Origin: Hippophae tibetana
Taxonomy: Eukaryota; Streptophyta; Magnoliopsida; Rosales; Elaeagnaceae
Length of the DNA stretch: 64,000 nucleotides
Assembly: GCA_037013495.1 (NCBI GenBank)
Contig: CM072801.1
Span: 103,423,816-103,487,815 of the forward strand
Direction of reading: 5' to 3'
Part shown: positions 1 to 10,440 of the stretch, piece by piece
How the letters are laid out: every line of letters begins with the position of its first letter
Numbering within the stretch: the stretch's first letter is position 1
Notes under the pieces: generated by a model
Database searches by the model: none
Told to the model about the DNA's origin: nothing
What the model saw: the letters and a program-made list of their open reading frames with translations, nothing else
Made by a program: the position numbers and the translations under genes

Positions 1-710
1 AAACCATGCAAGAAGGTGCGAGAAAACTATAAGACGTAGGAAAGTAGTGTAAGCGATGGAATTTGGGTTCTAAAAGGTGGATAACTGAATTATTGTTTCC
101 TTCACGTTTTTGTAAATCGAAATAAGCTTTGATTTGATATATTATAATAGTCATTTGGATACATGAGTTAAAAGTTATAACAGTTTAAAGATACAATCCC
201 AATAAATAATTTCTTTTTTTTAAACTACGAACTACAGAAATTTTGTGGTTTTTTATTCAGGAACAAAGATAGGTTGAACACTGAAAACAAAGAACAGGAA
301 AATGATACAGTGAATTAAAAGAAGAGTAAGAAATGCAACGCAAATAAGAAAATAATGACAATTAAATCTAAAGAAAACAAAAGTCTTGTAGAAAATATTT
401 GTTTCTTTAATTGGGATTTGGAACCAAAGAATGCAAAAAACAATATAATGGAAAATTTTATTAATTCTAAAATTCAAAAAATAAAACAAAGAAGAGGAAA
501 ATGATATAGTGATTTAAAAGAAAAGTACGCAATGAAATCCAAATAAGAAAATAATGTCAACAAAATCTAAAGAAAACAAAAGACTTGTAGAAAATATTTG
601 TTTCTTTAATTGTGATTTTGAACAAAAGAATGCAAAAACCAATAAAATGGAAAATTTCATTAAATCTAAAATTAAAAAAAAAAGATATTTTAAGATAAAT
701 ATCCTATTTT
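1..710 (+). repeat. Partial monomer at the left edge
   Basis: The window opens inside a monomer, at the text AAACCATGCAAGAAGG. It holds the last 710 bp of the repeat unit, including complete A and B subrepeats from 285 and 484. Its first 250 bp, with TTCACGTTTTT, match the monomer anchored at 8202 (and, on that marker, the one at 12471) better than its immediate neighbour, which has TTCATGTTTTT. Confidence 0.9.
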
Positions 711-720
711 GGGCGACCAC

Positions 721-733
721 GGCTTTGATACCA
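721..733 (-). promoter_or_regulatory. Primer-binding-site-like motif (initiator tRNA-Met type), one per monomer
   Basis: The plus strand reads GGCTTTGATACCA. The last 13 bases of plant initiator tRNA-Met are GGCTCTGATACCA (known family sequence), so the minus strand, TGGTATCAAAGCC, matches the classical plant LTR-retrotransposon primer-binding site at 12 of 13 positions. The motif recurs 10 bases after every anchor. Variants are GGCTTCGATACCA (anchors 1567, 8202, 9057, 13326, 50059), GACTTTGATACC (17597, 21018), GGTTTTGATACC (61363, 63925), GATTCC in place of GATACC (4981, 7345) and GATACAAAATG (24436, 27002). On the minus strand it is preceded by CA plus two T, as expected just after an LTR. 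A chance match is possible. The repetition adds no independent support because the monomers are copies of each other. Confidence 0.42.
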
Positions 734-735
734 AA

Positions 736-1050
736 TGATACAGATCCTTTATGCGAAAAAAATTGGAACCCATGAACTCACAGGAATGAGAAATATGGAA
801 TTGCTAATAACATGGTTATTATGATCAAATTGGAGCAATAAAGAACAAGAATAGAAAACCATGCAAGAAGGTGCGAGAAAACTATAAGACGTAGGAAAGT
901 AGTGTAAGCGATGGAATTTGGGTTCTAAAAAGTGGATAACTGAATTATTGTTTCCTTCATGTTTTTGTAAATCGAAATATGCTTTGATTTGATATATTAT
1001 AATAGTCATTTGGATACATGAGTTAAAAGTTATAACAGTTTAAAGATACA
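736..1050 (-). mobile_element. Candidate degenerate LTR-like segment (representative copy)
   Basis: Read on the minus strand, this segment would start at TGTATCTTTAAAC (plus-strand 1050 downward), contain the TATA-like box and end in GGATCTGTATCA. It is followed by TT and the primer-binding-site-like motif. The TG and CA ends and the element order fit an LTR. The 5' boundary is a guess: no convincing polypurine tract abuts it, the ends share only TG/CA, and no gag or pol remnant is visible in any frame. If correct, each monomer is one LTR plus a short non-coding internal region, as in tandem TRIM elements. The alternative is an unrelated satellite with a chance motif. Confidence 0.22.
991..1005 (-). 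promoter_or_regulatory. TATA-like AT box, one per monomer
   Basis: The plus strand reads GATATATTATAATAG, so the minus strand contains CTATTATAATATATC. It is present with very little change in nearly every monomer (for example 136-150). On the minus strand it lies about 258 nt upstream of the primer-binding-site-like motif, a plausible distance for an LTR promoter followed by R and U5. In DNA this A+T-rich a TATA-like string is weak evidence by itself, and nothing here shows transcription. Confidence 0.25.
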
Positions 1051-1064
1051 ATCCCAATAAATAA

Positions 1065-1076
1065 TTTCTTTTTTTT
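1065..1076 (+). repeat. T-rich tract, one per monomer
   Basis: A tract of three T, one C and eight T follows ATAAATAA in nearly every monomer. Small length changes here and in the A-run before the anchor account for much of the 851-857 bp size range. One copy is shorter and has lost the C (near 29068-29076). On the minus strand the tract is purine-rich, but it is not adjacent to the proposed LTR end, so I do not call it a polypurine tract. Confidence 0.7.
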
Positions 1077-1139
1077 AAACTACGAACTACAGAAATTTTG
1101 TGGTTTTTTATTCAGGAACAAAGATAGGTTGAACACTGA

Positions 1140-1338
1140 AAACAAAGAACAGGAAAATGATACAGTGAATTAAAAGAAGAGTAAGAAATGCAACGCAAAT
1201 AAGAAAATAATGACAATTAAATCTAAACAAAACAAAAGTCTTGTAGAAAATATTTGTTTCTTTAATTGGGATTTGGAACCAAAGAATGCAAAAAACAATA
1301 TAATGGAAAATTTTATTAATTCTAAAATTCAAAAAATA
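1140..1338 (+). repeat. Internal subrepeat A (199 bp)
   Basis: This is the first of two adjacent, diverged copies inside every normal monomer. It starts at AAACAAAGAACAGG and carries the A-specific text ATGACAATTAAATC, AAAGTCTTGT and TTGGGATTTGGAACC. In zone R this copy has two forms, AAGAATGC and AAGAAATC, after GGAACCA. It contains several A-tracts (an A6 run, AAAATTTT, and AAAATTC followed by an A6 run) and could be intrinsically curved, but I did not compute curvature. Because 199 is not a multiple of three, A and B cannot form one continuous reading frame. Confidence 0.9.
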
Positions 1339-1537
1339 AAACAAAGAAGAGGAAAATGATATAGTGATTTAAAAGAAAAGTACGCAATGAAATGCAAATA
1401 AGAAAATAATGTCAAAAAAATCTAAAGAAAACAAAAGACTTGTAGAAAATATTTGTTTCTTTAATTGTGATTTTGAACAAAAGAATGCAAAAACCAATAA
1501 AATGGAAAATTTCATTAAATCTAAAATTAAAAAAAAA
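1339..1537 (+). repeat. Internal subrepeat B (199 bp, diverged from A)
   Basis: This is the second internal copy, starting at AAACAAAGAAGAGG exactly 199 bp after the matching point of A. B-specific text is AACAAAATC or AAAAAAATC after ATG, then AAAGACTTGT, TTGTGATTT and CCAATAAAATGG. Aligning A and B in the first repeat unit of the window (285-682) gives about 12 mismatches over about 138 central bases, near 91% identity. A and B differ by the same bases throughout the array. The internal duplication therefore predates the spread of the 854-bp unit. Confidence 0.9.
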
Positions 1538-3109
1538 AAGATATTTTAAGAGAAATATCCTATTTTGGGCGACCACGGCTTCGATACCAAATGATACAGA
1601 TCCTTTATGCGAAAAAAATTGGAACCCATGAACTCACAGGAATGAGAAGTATGGAATTGCTAATAAATGATTATTATGACCAAATTGGAGCAATAAAGAA
1701 CAAGAATAGAAAACCATGCAAGAAGGTGCGAGAAAACTATAAGACGTAGGAAAGTAGTGTAAGCGATGGAATTTGGGTTCTAAAAGGTGGATAACTGAAC
1801 TATTGTTTCCTTCATGTTTTTGTAAATGGAAATAAGGTTTGATTTGATATATTATAATAGTCATTTCGATACAGGAGTTAAAAGTTATAACAGTTTAAAG
1901 ATACAATCCCAATAAATAATTTCTTTTTTTTAAACTACGAACTCCAGAAATTTTGTGGTTTTTTATTCAGGAACAAAGGTAGGTTGAACACTGAAAACAA
2001 AGAACATGAAAATGATACAGTGAATTAAAAGAAGAGTAAGAAATGCAACGCAAATAAGAAAATAATGACAATTAAATCTAAAGAAAACAAAAGTCTTGTA
2101 GAAAATATTTGTTTCTTTAATTGGGATTTGGATCCAAAGAATGCAAAAAACAATATAATGGAAAATTTTATTAATTCTAAAATTCAAAAAATAAAACAAA
2201 GAAGAGGAAAATGATATAGTTATTTAAAAGAAAATACGCAATGAAATGCAAATAAGAAAATAATGTCAACAAAATGTAAAGAAAACAAAAGACTTGTAGA
2301 AAATATTTGTTTCTTTAATTGTGATTTGGAACAAAAGAATGCAAAAACCAATAAAATGGAAAATTTCATTAAATCAAAAATTAAAAAAAAAGATATTTTA
2401 AGATAAATATTCTATTTTGGGCGACCTCGGCTTTGATACCAAATGAAACAGATCCTTTATGTGAAAATATTTGGAACCCATGAACTCACAGGAATGAGAA
2501 GTATGGAATTGCTAAGAACATGGTTAATATGATCAAATTGGAACAATAATGAACAAGAATAGAAAACCATGCAAGAAGGTGCGATCAAACTATAAGACGT
2601 AGGAAAGTAGTGTAAGCGATGGAATTTGGGTTCTAAAATGTGGATAACTGAACTATTGTTTCCTTCATGTTTTTGTAAATCGAAATAAGCTTTGATTTGA
2701 TATATTATAATAGTCATTTGGATACACGAGTTAAAAGTTATAACAGTTTAAAGATACAATCAAAATAAATAATTTCTTTTTTTTAAACTACGAACTCCAA
2801 AAATTTTGTGGTTTTTTATTCAGGAACAAAGATAGGTTGAACACGGAAAACAAAGAACAGGAAAATGATACAGTGAATTAAAAGAAGAGTAAGAAATGCA
2901 ACGCAAATAAGAAAATAATGACAATTAAATCTAAAGAAAACAAAAGTCTTGTAGAAAATAGTTGTTTCTTTAATTGGGATTTGGAACCAAAGAATGCAGA
3001 AAACAATATAATGGAAAATTTTATTAATTCTAAAATTCAAAAAATAAAACAAAGAAGAGGAAAATGATATAGTGATTTAAAAGAAAAGTACGCAATGAAA
3101 TGAAAATAA

Positions 3110-5475
3110 GAAAATAATGTCAACAAAATCTAAAGAAAACAAAAGACTTGTAGAAAATATTTGTTTCTTTAATTGTGATTTGGAACAAAAGAATGCAAAA
3201 ACCAATAAAATGGAAAATTTCATTAAATCAAAAATTAAAAAAAAAAGATATTTTATGATAAATATCCTATTTTGGGCGACCACGGCTTTGATACCAAATG
3301 ATACAGATCCTTTATGCGAAAATAGTTGGATCCCATGAACTCACAGGAATGAGAAGTATGGAATTGCTAAGAACATGGTTAATATGATCAAATTGGAACA
3401 ATAAAGAACGAAAATAGAAAACCATGCAAGAAGGTGCGATCAAACTATAAGACGTAGGAAAGTAGTCTAAGCGATGGAATTTGGGTTCTAAAAGGTGGAT
3501 AACTGAACTATTGTTATCTTCATGTTTTTGCAAATAGAAATAAGCTTTGTTTTGATATATTATAATAGTTATTTGGATACACGAGTTAAAAGTTATAACA
3601 GTTTAAAGATATAATCCCACTAAATAATTTCTTTTTTTTAAACTACGAACTCCAAAAATTTTGTGGTTTTTTATTCAGGAACAAAGATAGGTTGAACACG
3701 GAAAACAAAGAACAGGAAAATGATACAGTGAATTAAAAGAAGAGTAAGAAATGCAACGCAAATAAGAAAATAATGACAATTAAATCTAAAGAAAACAAAA
3801 GTCTTGTAGAAAATAGTTGTTTCTTTAATTGGGATTTGGAACCAAAGAATGCAGAAAACATATAATGGAAAATTTTATTAATTCTAAAATTCAAAAAATA
3901 AAACAAAGAAGAGGAAAATGATATAGTGATTTAAAAGAAAAGTACGCAATGAAATGAAAATAAGAAAATAATGTCAACAAAATCTAAAGAAAACAAAAGA
4001 CTTGTAGAAAATATTTGTTTCTATAATTGTGATTTGGAACAAAAGAATGCAAAAACCAATAAAATGGAAAATTTCATTAAATCAAAAATTAAAAAAAAAA
4101 GATATTTTATGATAAATATCCTATTTTGGGCGACCACGGCTTTGATACCAAATGATACAGATCCTTTATGCGAAATTAGTTGGATCCCATGAACTCACAG
4201 GAATGAGAAGTATGGAATTGCTAAGAACATGGTTAATATGATCAAATTGGAACAATAAAGAACGAAAATAGAAAACCATGCAAGAAGGTGCGAGAAAACT
4301 ATAAGACGTAGGAAAGTAGTGTAAGAGATGGAATTTGGGTTCTAAAAGGTGGATAACTGAACTATTGTTTCACTCATGTTTTTGTAAATCGAAATAAGCT
4401 TTGATTTGATATATTATAATAGTCATTTGGATACACGAGTTAAAAGTTATAACAGTTTAAAGATACAATCAAAATAAATAATTTCTCTTTTTTAAACTAC
4501 GAACTCCAAAAATTTTGTGGTTTTTTATTCAGGAACAAAGATAGGTTGAACACTGAAAAAAAAGAACAGGAAAATGATAGATTGAATTAAAAGAAGAGTA
4601 AGAAATGCAATGCAAATAAGAAAATAATGACAATTAAATCTAAAGAAAACAAAAGTCTTGTAGAAAATATTTGTTTCTTTAATTGGGATTTGGAACCAAA
4701 GAATGCAAAAAACAATATAAAGGAAAATTTTATTAATTCTAAAATTCAAAAAATAAAACAAAGAAGAGGAAAATGATATAGTGATTTAAAAGAAAAGTAC
4801 GCAATGAAAAGCAAATAAGAAAATAATGTCAACAAAATGTAAAGAAAACAAAAGACTTGTAGAAAATATTTGTTTCTTTAATTGTGATTTGGAACAAAAG
4901 AATGCAAAAACCAATAAAATGGTAAATTGCATTAAATCAAAAAGTAAAAAAAAGATATTTTAAGATAAATATCCTATTTTGGGCGACCACGGCTTTGATT
5001 CCAAATGATACAGATCCTTTATGCGAAAATATTTGGAACCCATGAACTCACAGGAATGAGAAGTATGGAATTGCTAAGAACATGGTTAATATGATCAAAG
5101 TGGAACAATAATGAACAAGAATAGAAAACCATGCAAGAAGGTGCGATCAAACTATAAGACGTAGGAAAGTAGTCTAAGCGATGGAATTTGGGTTCTAAAA
5201 GGTGGATAACTGAACTATTGTTATCTTCATGTTTTTGCAAATAGAAATAAGCTTTGTTTTGATATATTATAATAGTTATTTGGATACACGAGTTAAAAGT
5301 TATAACAGTTTAAAGATATAATCCCACTAAATAATTTCTTTTTTTTAAACTACGAGCTCCACAAATTTTGTGGTTTTTTAATCAGGAACAAAGATAGGTT
5401 GAACACTGAAAAAAAAAGAACAGGAAAATGATAGAGTGAATTAAAAGAAGAGTAAGAAATGCAATGCAAATAAGA
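3110..5475 (+). repeat. Tandem duplication of 2364 bp, copy 1
   Basis: Text from about 3110 to 5475 reappears 2364 bp downstream. Anchors 3274, 4128 and 4981 map to 5638, 6492 and 7345. Every stretch I compared was identical, including private changes such as ATGGTAAATTGCATT (near 4920), the missing base in GAAAACATATAATGG (near 3855), GGCTTTGATTCC and GAGCTCCACAAATTTTG. The copies are therefore very young, or one is an assembly artefact. Confidence 0.9.
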
Positions 5476-5637
5476 AAATAATGTCAACAAAATCTAAAGA
5501 AAACAAAAGACTTGTAGAAAATATTTGTTTCTTTAATTGTGATTTGGAACAAAAGAATGCAAAAACCAATAAAATGGAAAATTTCATTAAATCAAAAATT
5601 AAAAAAAAAAGATATTTTATGATAAATATCCTATTTT
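4981..5637 (+). repeat. Short monomer (657 bp) with one fused A/B subrepeat
   Basis: This unit is 197 bp shorter than its neighbours. The left part of subrepeat A (GAGTAAGAAATGCAATGC) runs directly into subrepeat B (TCAACAAAATC, AAAGACTTGT, TTGTGATTT). The changeover lies within the shared string AAATAAGAAAATAATG at 5468-5483. It is the deletion product expected when A of one monomer pairs with B of another. The same point is also the border between the two 2364-bp duplicate blocks. Confidence 0.93.
5359..5373. repeat. Short inverted repeat, also at 7723-7737
   Basis: CCACAAA and TTTGTGG are separated by a single T. Most monomers have CCAGAAATTTTGTGG or CCAAAAATTTTGTGG here, which breaks the symmetry. 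The perfect form is limited to the two copies of the 2364-bp duplication. It is probably a chance product of one substitution, with no sign of a function. Confidence 0.5.
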
Positions 5638-7840
5638 GGGCGACCACGGCTTTGATACCAAATGATACAGATCCTTTATGCGAAAATAGTTGGATCCCAT
5701 GAACTCACAGGAATGAGAAGTATGGAATTGCTAAGAACATGGTTAATATGATCAAATTGGAACAATAAAGAACGAAAATAGAAAACCATGCAAGAAGGTG
5801 CGATCAAACTATAAGACGTAGGAAAGTAGTCTAAGCGATGGAATTTGGGTTCTAAAAGGTGGATAACTGAACTATTGTTATCTTCATGTTTTTGCAAATA
5901 GAAATAAGCTTTGTTTTGATATATTATAATAGTTATTTGGATACACGAGTTAAAAGTTATAACAGTTTAAAGATATAATCCCACTAAATAATTTCTTTTT
6001 TTTAAACTACGAACTCCAAAAATTTTGTGGTTTTTTATTCAGGAACAAAGATAGGTTGAACACGGAAAACAAAGAACAGGAAAATGATACAGTGAATTAA
6101 AAGAAGAGTAAGAAATGCAACGCAAATAAGAAAATAATGACAATTAAATCTAAAGAAAACAAAAGTCTTGTAGAAAATAGTTGTTTCTTTAATTGGGATT
6201 TGGAACCAAAGAATGCAGAAAACATATAATGGAAAATTTTATTAATTCTAAAATTCAAAAAATAAAACAAAGAAGAGGAAAATGATATAGTGATTTAAAA
6301 GAAAAGTACGCAATGAAATGAAAATAAGAAAATAATGTCAACAAAATCTAAAGAAAACAAAAGACTTGTAGAAAATATTTGTTTCTATAATTGTGATTTG
6401 GAACAAAAGAATGCAAAAACCAATAAAATGGAAAATTTCATTAAATCAAAAATTAAAAAAAAAAGATATTTTATGATAAATATCCTATTTTGGGCGACCA
6501 CGGCTTTGATACCAAATGATACAGATCCTTTATGCGAAATTAGTTGGATCCCATGAACTCACAGGAATGAGAAGTATGGAATTGCTAAGAACATGGTTAA
6601 TATGATCAAATTGGAACAATAAAGAACGAAAATAGAAAACCATGCAAGAAGGTGCGAGAAAACTATAAGACGTAGGAAAGTAGTGTAAGAGATGGAATTT
6701 GGGTTCTAAAAGGTGGATAACTGAACTATTGTTTCACTCATGTTTTTGTAAATCGAAATAAGCTTTGATTTGATATATTATAATAGTCATTTGGATACAC
6801 GAGTTAAAAGTTATAACAGTTTAAAGATACAATCAAAATAAATAATTTCTCTTTTTTAAACTACGAACTCCAAAAATTTTGTGGTTTTTTATTCAGGAAC
6901 AAAGATAGGTTGAACACTGAAAAAAAAGAACAGGAAAATGATAGATTGAATTAAAAGAAGAGTAAGAAATGCAATGCAAATAAGAAAATAATGACAATTA
7001 AATCTAAAGAAAACAAAAGTCTTGTAGAAAATATTTGTTTCTTTAATTGGGATTTGGAACCAAAGAATGCAAAAAACAATATAAAGGAAAATTTTATTAA
7101 TTCTAAAATTCAAAAAATAAAACAAAGAAGAGGAAAATGATATAGTGATTTAAAAGAAAAGTACGCAATGAAAAGCAAATAAGAAAATAATGTCAACAAA
7201 ATGTAAAGAAAACAAAAGACTTGTAGAAAATATTTGTTTCTTTAATTGTGATTTGGAACAAAAGAATGCAAAAACCAATAAAATGGTAAATTGCATTAAA
7301 TCAAAAAGTAAAAAAAAGATATTTTAAGATAAATATCCTATTTTGGGCGACCACGGCTTTGATTCCAAATGATACAGATCCTTTATGCGAAAATATTTGG
7401 AACCCATGAACTCACAGGAATGAGAAGTATGGAATTGCTAAGAACATGGTTAATATGATCAAAGTGGAACAATAATGAACAAGAATAGAAAACCATGCAA
7501 GAAGGTGCGATCAAACTATAAGACGTAGGAAAGTAGTCTAAGCGATGGAATTTGGGTTCTAAAAGGTGGATAACTGAACTATTGTTATCTTCATGTTTTT
7601 GCAAATAGAAATAAGCTTTGTTTTGATATATTATAATAGTTATTTGGATACACGAGTTAAAAGTTATAACAGTTTAAAGATATAATCCCACTAAATAATT
7701 TCTTTTTTTTAAACTACGAGCTCCACAAATTTTGTGGTTTTTTAATCAGGAACAAAGATAGGTTGAACACTGAAAAAAAAAGAACAGGAAAATGATAGAG
7801 TGAATTAAAAGAAGAGTAAGAAATGCAATGCAAATAAGAA
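5476..7840 (+). repeat. Tandem duplication of 2364 bp, copy 2
   Basis: This copy begins at the A/B fusion point of the short monomer and ends near 7840, where the array continues normally into subrepeat A (ATGACAATTAAATC). One unequal exchange, between subrepeat A at the right end of the ancestral block and subrepeat B at its left end, would create both the duplication and the 657-bp monomer. Confidence 0.88.
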
Positions 7841-8301
7841 AATAATGACAATTAAATCTAAAGAAAACAAAAGTCTTGTAGAAAATAGTTGTTTCTTTAA
7901 TTGGGATTTGGAACCAAAGAATGCAAAAAACAATATAATGGAAAATTTTATTAATTCTAAAATTCAAGAAATAAAACAAAGAAGAGGAAAATGATATAGT
8001 GATTTAAAAGAAAAGTACGCAATGAAATGCAAATAAGAAAATAATGTCAACAAAATCTAAAGAAAACAAAAGACTTGTAGAACATATTTGTTTCTTTAAT
8101 TGTGATTTTGCACAAAAGAATGCAAAAACTAATAAAATGGAAAATTTCATTAAATCTAAAATTAAAAAAAAAAAGATATTCTAAGATAAGTATAGTATTT
8201 TGGGCGACCACGGCTTCGATACCAAATGATAAAGATCCTTTATGCAAAAAAAATTGGAACCCATGAACTCACAGGAATGAGAAGTATGGAATTGCTAATA
8301 A

Positions 8302-10440
8302 CATGGTTATTATGATCAAATTGGAGCAATAAAGAACAAGAATAGAAAACCATGCAAGAAGGTGCGAGAAAACTATAAGACGTAGGAAAGTAGTGTAAGC
8401 GATGGAATTTGGGTTCTAAAAGGTGGATAACTGAATTATTGTTTCCTTCACGTTTTTGTAAATCGAAATAAGCTTTGATTTGATATATTATAATAGTCAT
8501 TTGGATACATGAGTTAAAAGTTATAACAGTTTAAAGATACAATCCCAATAAATAATTTCTTTTTTTTAAACTACGAACTACAGAAATTTTGTGGTTTTTT
8601 ATTCAGGAACAAAGATAGGTTGAACACTGAAAACAAAGAACAGGAAAATGATACAGTGAATTAAAAGAAGAGTAAGAAATGCAACGCAAATAAGAAAATA
8701 ATGACAATTAAATCTAAACAAAACAAAAGTCTTGTAGAAAATATTTGTTTCTTTAATTGGGATTTGGAACCAAAGAATGCAAAAAACAATATAATGGAAA
8801 ATTTTATTAATTCTAAAATTCAAAAAATAAAACAAAGAAGAGGAAAATGATATAGTGATTTAAAAGAAAAGTACGCAATGAAATGCAAATAAGAAAATAA
8901 TGTCAACAAAATCTAAAGAAAACAAAACACTTGTAGAAAATATTTGTTTCTTTAATTGTGATTTTGAACAAAAGAATGCAAAAACCAATAAAATGGAAAA
9001 TTTCATTAAATCTAAAATTAAAAAAAAAAGATATTTTAAGAGAAATATCCTATTTTGGGCGACCACGGCTTCGATACCAAATGATACAGATCCTTTATGC
9101 GAAAAAAATTGGAACCCATGAACTCACAGGAATGAGAAGTATGGAATTGCTAATAAATGATTATTATGACCAAATTGGAGCAATAAAGAACAAGAATAGA
9201 AAACCATGCAAGAAGGTGCGAGAAAACTATAAGACGTAGGAAAGTAGTGTAAGCGATGGAATTTGGGTTCTAAAAGGTGGATAACTGAACTATTGTTTCC
9301 TTCATGTTTTTGTAAATGGAAATAAGGTTTGATTTGATATATTATAATAGTCATTTCGATACAGGAGTTAAAAGTTATAACAGTTTAAAGATACAATCCC
9401 AATAAATAATTTCTTTTTTTTAAACTACGAACTCCAGAAATTTTGTGGTTTTTTATTCAGGAACAAAGGTAGGTTGAACACTGAAAACAAAGAACATGAA
9501 AATGATACAGTGAATTAAAAGAAGAGTAAGAAATGCAACACAAATAAGAAAATAATGACAATTAAATCTAAAGAAAACAAAAGTCTTGTAGAAAATATTT
9601 GTTTGTTTAATTGGGATTTGGAACCAAAGAATGCAAAAAACAATATAATGGAAAATTTTATTAATTCTAAAATTCAAAAAATAAAACAAAGAAGAGGAAA
9701 ATGATATAGTGATTTAAAACAAAATACGCAATGAAATGCAAATAAGAAAATAATGTCAACAAAATGTAAAGAAAACAAAAGACTTGTAGAAAATATTTGT
9801 TTCTTTAATTGTGATTTGGAACAAAAGAATGCAAAAACCAATAAAATGGAAAATTTCATTAAATCAAAAATTAAAAAAAAAGATATTTTAAGATAAATAT
9901 TCTATTTTGGGCGACCTCGGCTTTGATACCAAATGAAACAGATCCTTTATGTGAAAATATTTGGAACCCATGAACTCACAGGAATGAGAAGTATGGAATT
10001 GCTAAGAACATGGTTAATATGATCAAATTGGAACAATAATGAACAAGAATAGAAAACCATGCAAGAAGGTGCGATCAAACTATAAGACGTAGGAAAGTAG
10101 TGTAAGCGATGGAATTTGGGTTCTAAAATGTGGATAACTGAACTATTGTTTCCTTCATGTTTTTGTAAATCGAAATAAGCTTTGATTTGATATATTATAA
10201 TAGTCATTTGGATACACGAGTTAAAAGTTATAACAGTTTAAAGATACAATCAAAATAAATAATTTCTTTTTTTTAAACTACGAACTCCAGAAATTTTGTG
10301 GTTTTTTATTCAGGAACAAAGGTAGGTTGAACACTGAAAACAAAGAACATGAAAATGATACAGTGAATTAAAAGAAGAGTAAGAAATGCAACGCAAATAA
10401 GAAAATAATGACAATTAAATCTAAAGAAAACAAAAGTCTT
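8302..10440 (+). repeat. Block shared at a 4269-bp shift, copy 1
   Basis: This run matches about 12573-14710 at a shift of 4269 bp, which is five monomers. Shared private markers are TTCACGTTTTT, AAATCTAAACAAAAC, TTAAGAGAAATATCC, CTAATAAATGATTATTATGACC, CATTTCGATACAGG and AACAAAGGTAGG. Most of it also matches 811-2950 at a shift near 7490 bp. The same short series of monomer types therefore occurs three times in zone L. Confidence 0.82.

Larger units (their letters stand above)
711..1566 (+). repeat. Reference satellite monomer, zone L type (856 bp)
   Basis: This is the first complete monomer, counted anchor to anchor. In order it holds the GC-richer anchor (711-722), a primer-binding-site-like motif on the minus strand (721-733), a moderately G+C-containing stretch with GGTTCTAAAA near 920, a TATA-like AT box (991-1005), a T-rich run (1065-1076), subrepeat A (1140-1338) and subrepeat B (1339 to about 1537). 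An A-rich run then leads to the next anchor. The zone L diagnostic bases are TAAGACGTAGGAAAG, AAAATTCAAAAAATAAAAC, ATGATATAGTGATTTAAAAG and CCTATTTTGGG. The phase is arbitrary because the repeat has no natural start. Confidence 0.95.
811..2950 (+). repeat. Block shared with 8302-10440 at a shift near 7490 bp
   Basis: The monomers anchored at 1567 and 2419 correspond to those at 9057 and 9909, at shifts of 7490 bp, with the same private changes (AAATCTAAACAAAAC, CTAATAAATGATTATTATGACC, CATTTCGATACAGG, ACAAAGGTAGG). A few single-base differences separate the copies, for example GATCCAAAG near 2131 against GAACCAAAG and TATAGTTATTT near 2215. This copy is older or more diverged than the 2364-bp pair. 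Confidence 0.78.

Noticed and set aside
711-740. CENP-B box
   Set aside because: The conserved core (TTCG, an A and CGGG at fixed spacing) is not present in any monomer I examined.
554-775. Repeated plus-strand Lys-rich frames of 63-90 codons starting MTTKSKENK or MTIKSKENK
   Set aside because: Both versions come from subrepeats A and B, which are homologous DNA with an ATG at the same place. The 199-bp offset breaks the frame between them, and stops move with single-base changes.
749-1009. Repeated minus-strand frames of 86 codons as protein genes
   Set aside because: They are the same satellite segment read again in each monomer, have no recognisable domain and are lost wherever a small indel falls. 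Composition explains them.
1065-1076. Retrotransposon polypurine tract on the minus strand
   Set aside because: The A-rich run is about 15-30 bases from any plausible LTR start and is not the usual G-containing tract. Low-complexity A+T sequence is enough to explain it.
1567-1590. tRNA gene or polymerase III B box at GCTTCGATACC
   Set aside because: It matches the B-box pattern only partly. There is no A box at the right distance and no cloverleaf, and most monomers have GCTTTGATACC, which fits worse.
8958-9239. 93-codon plus-strand frame, also at 13227-13508
   Set aside because: It is present only in the two copies of one duplicated block and depends on a local CTAATAAATG form. Nothing in it is recognisable.
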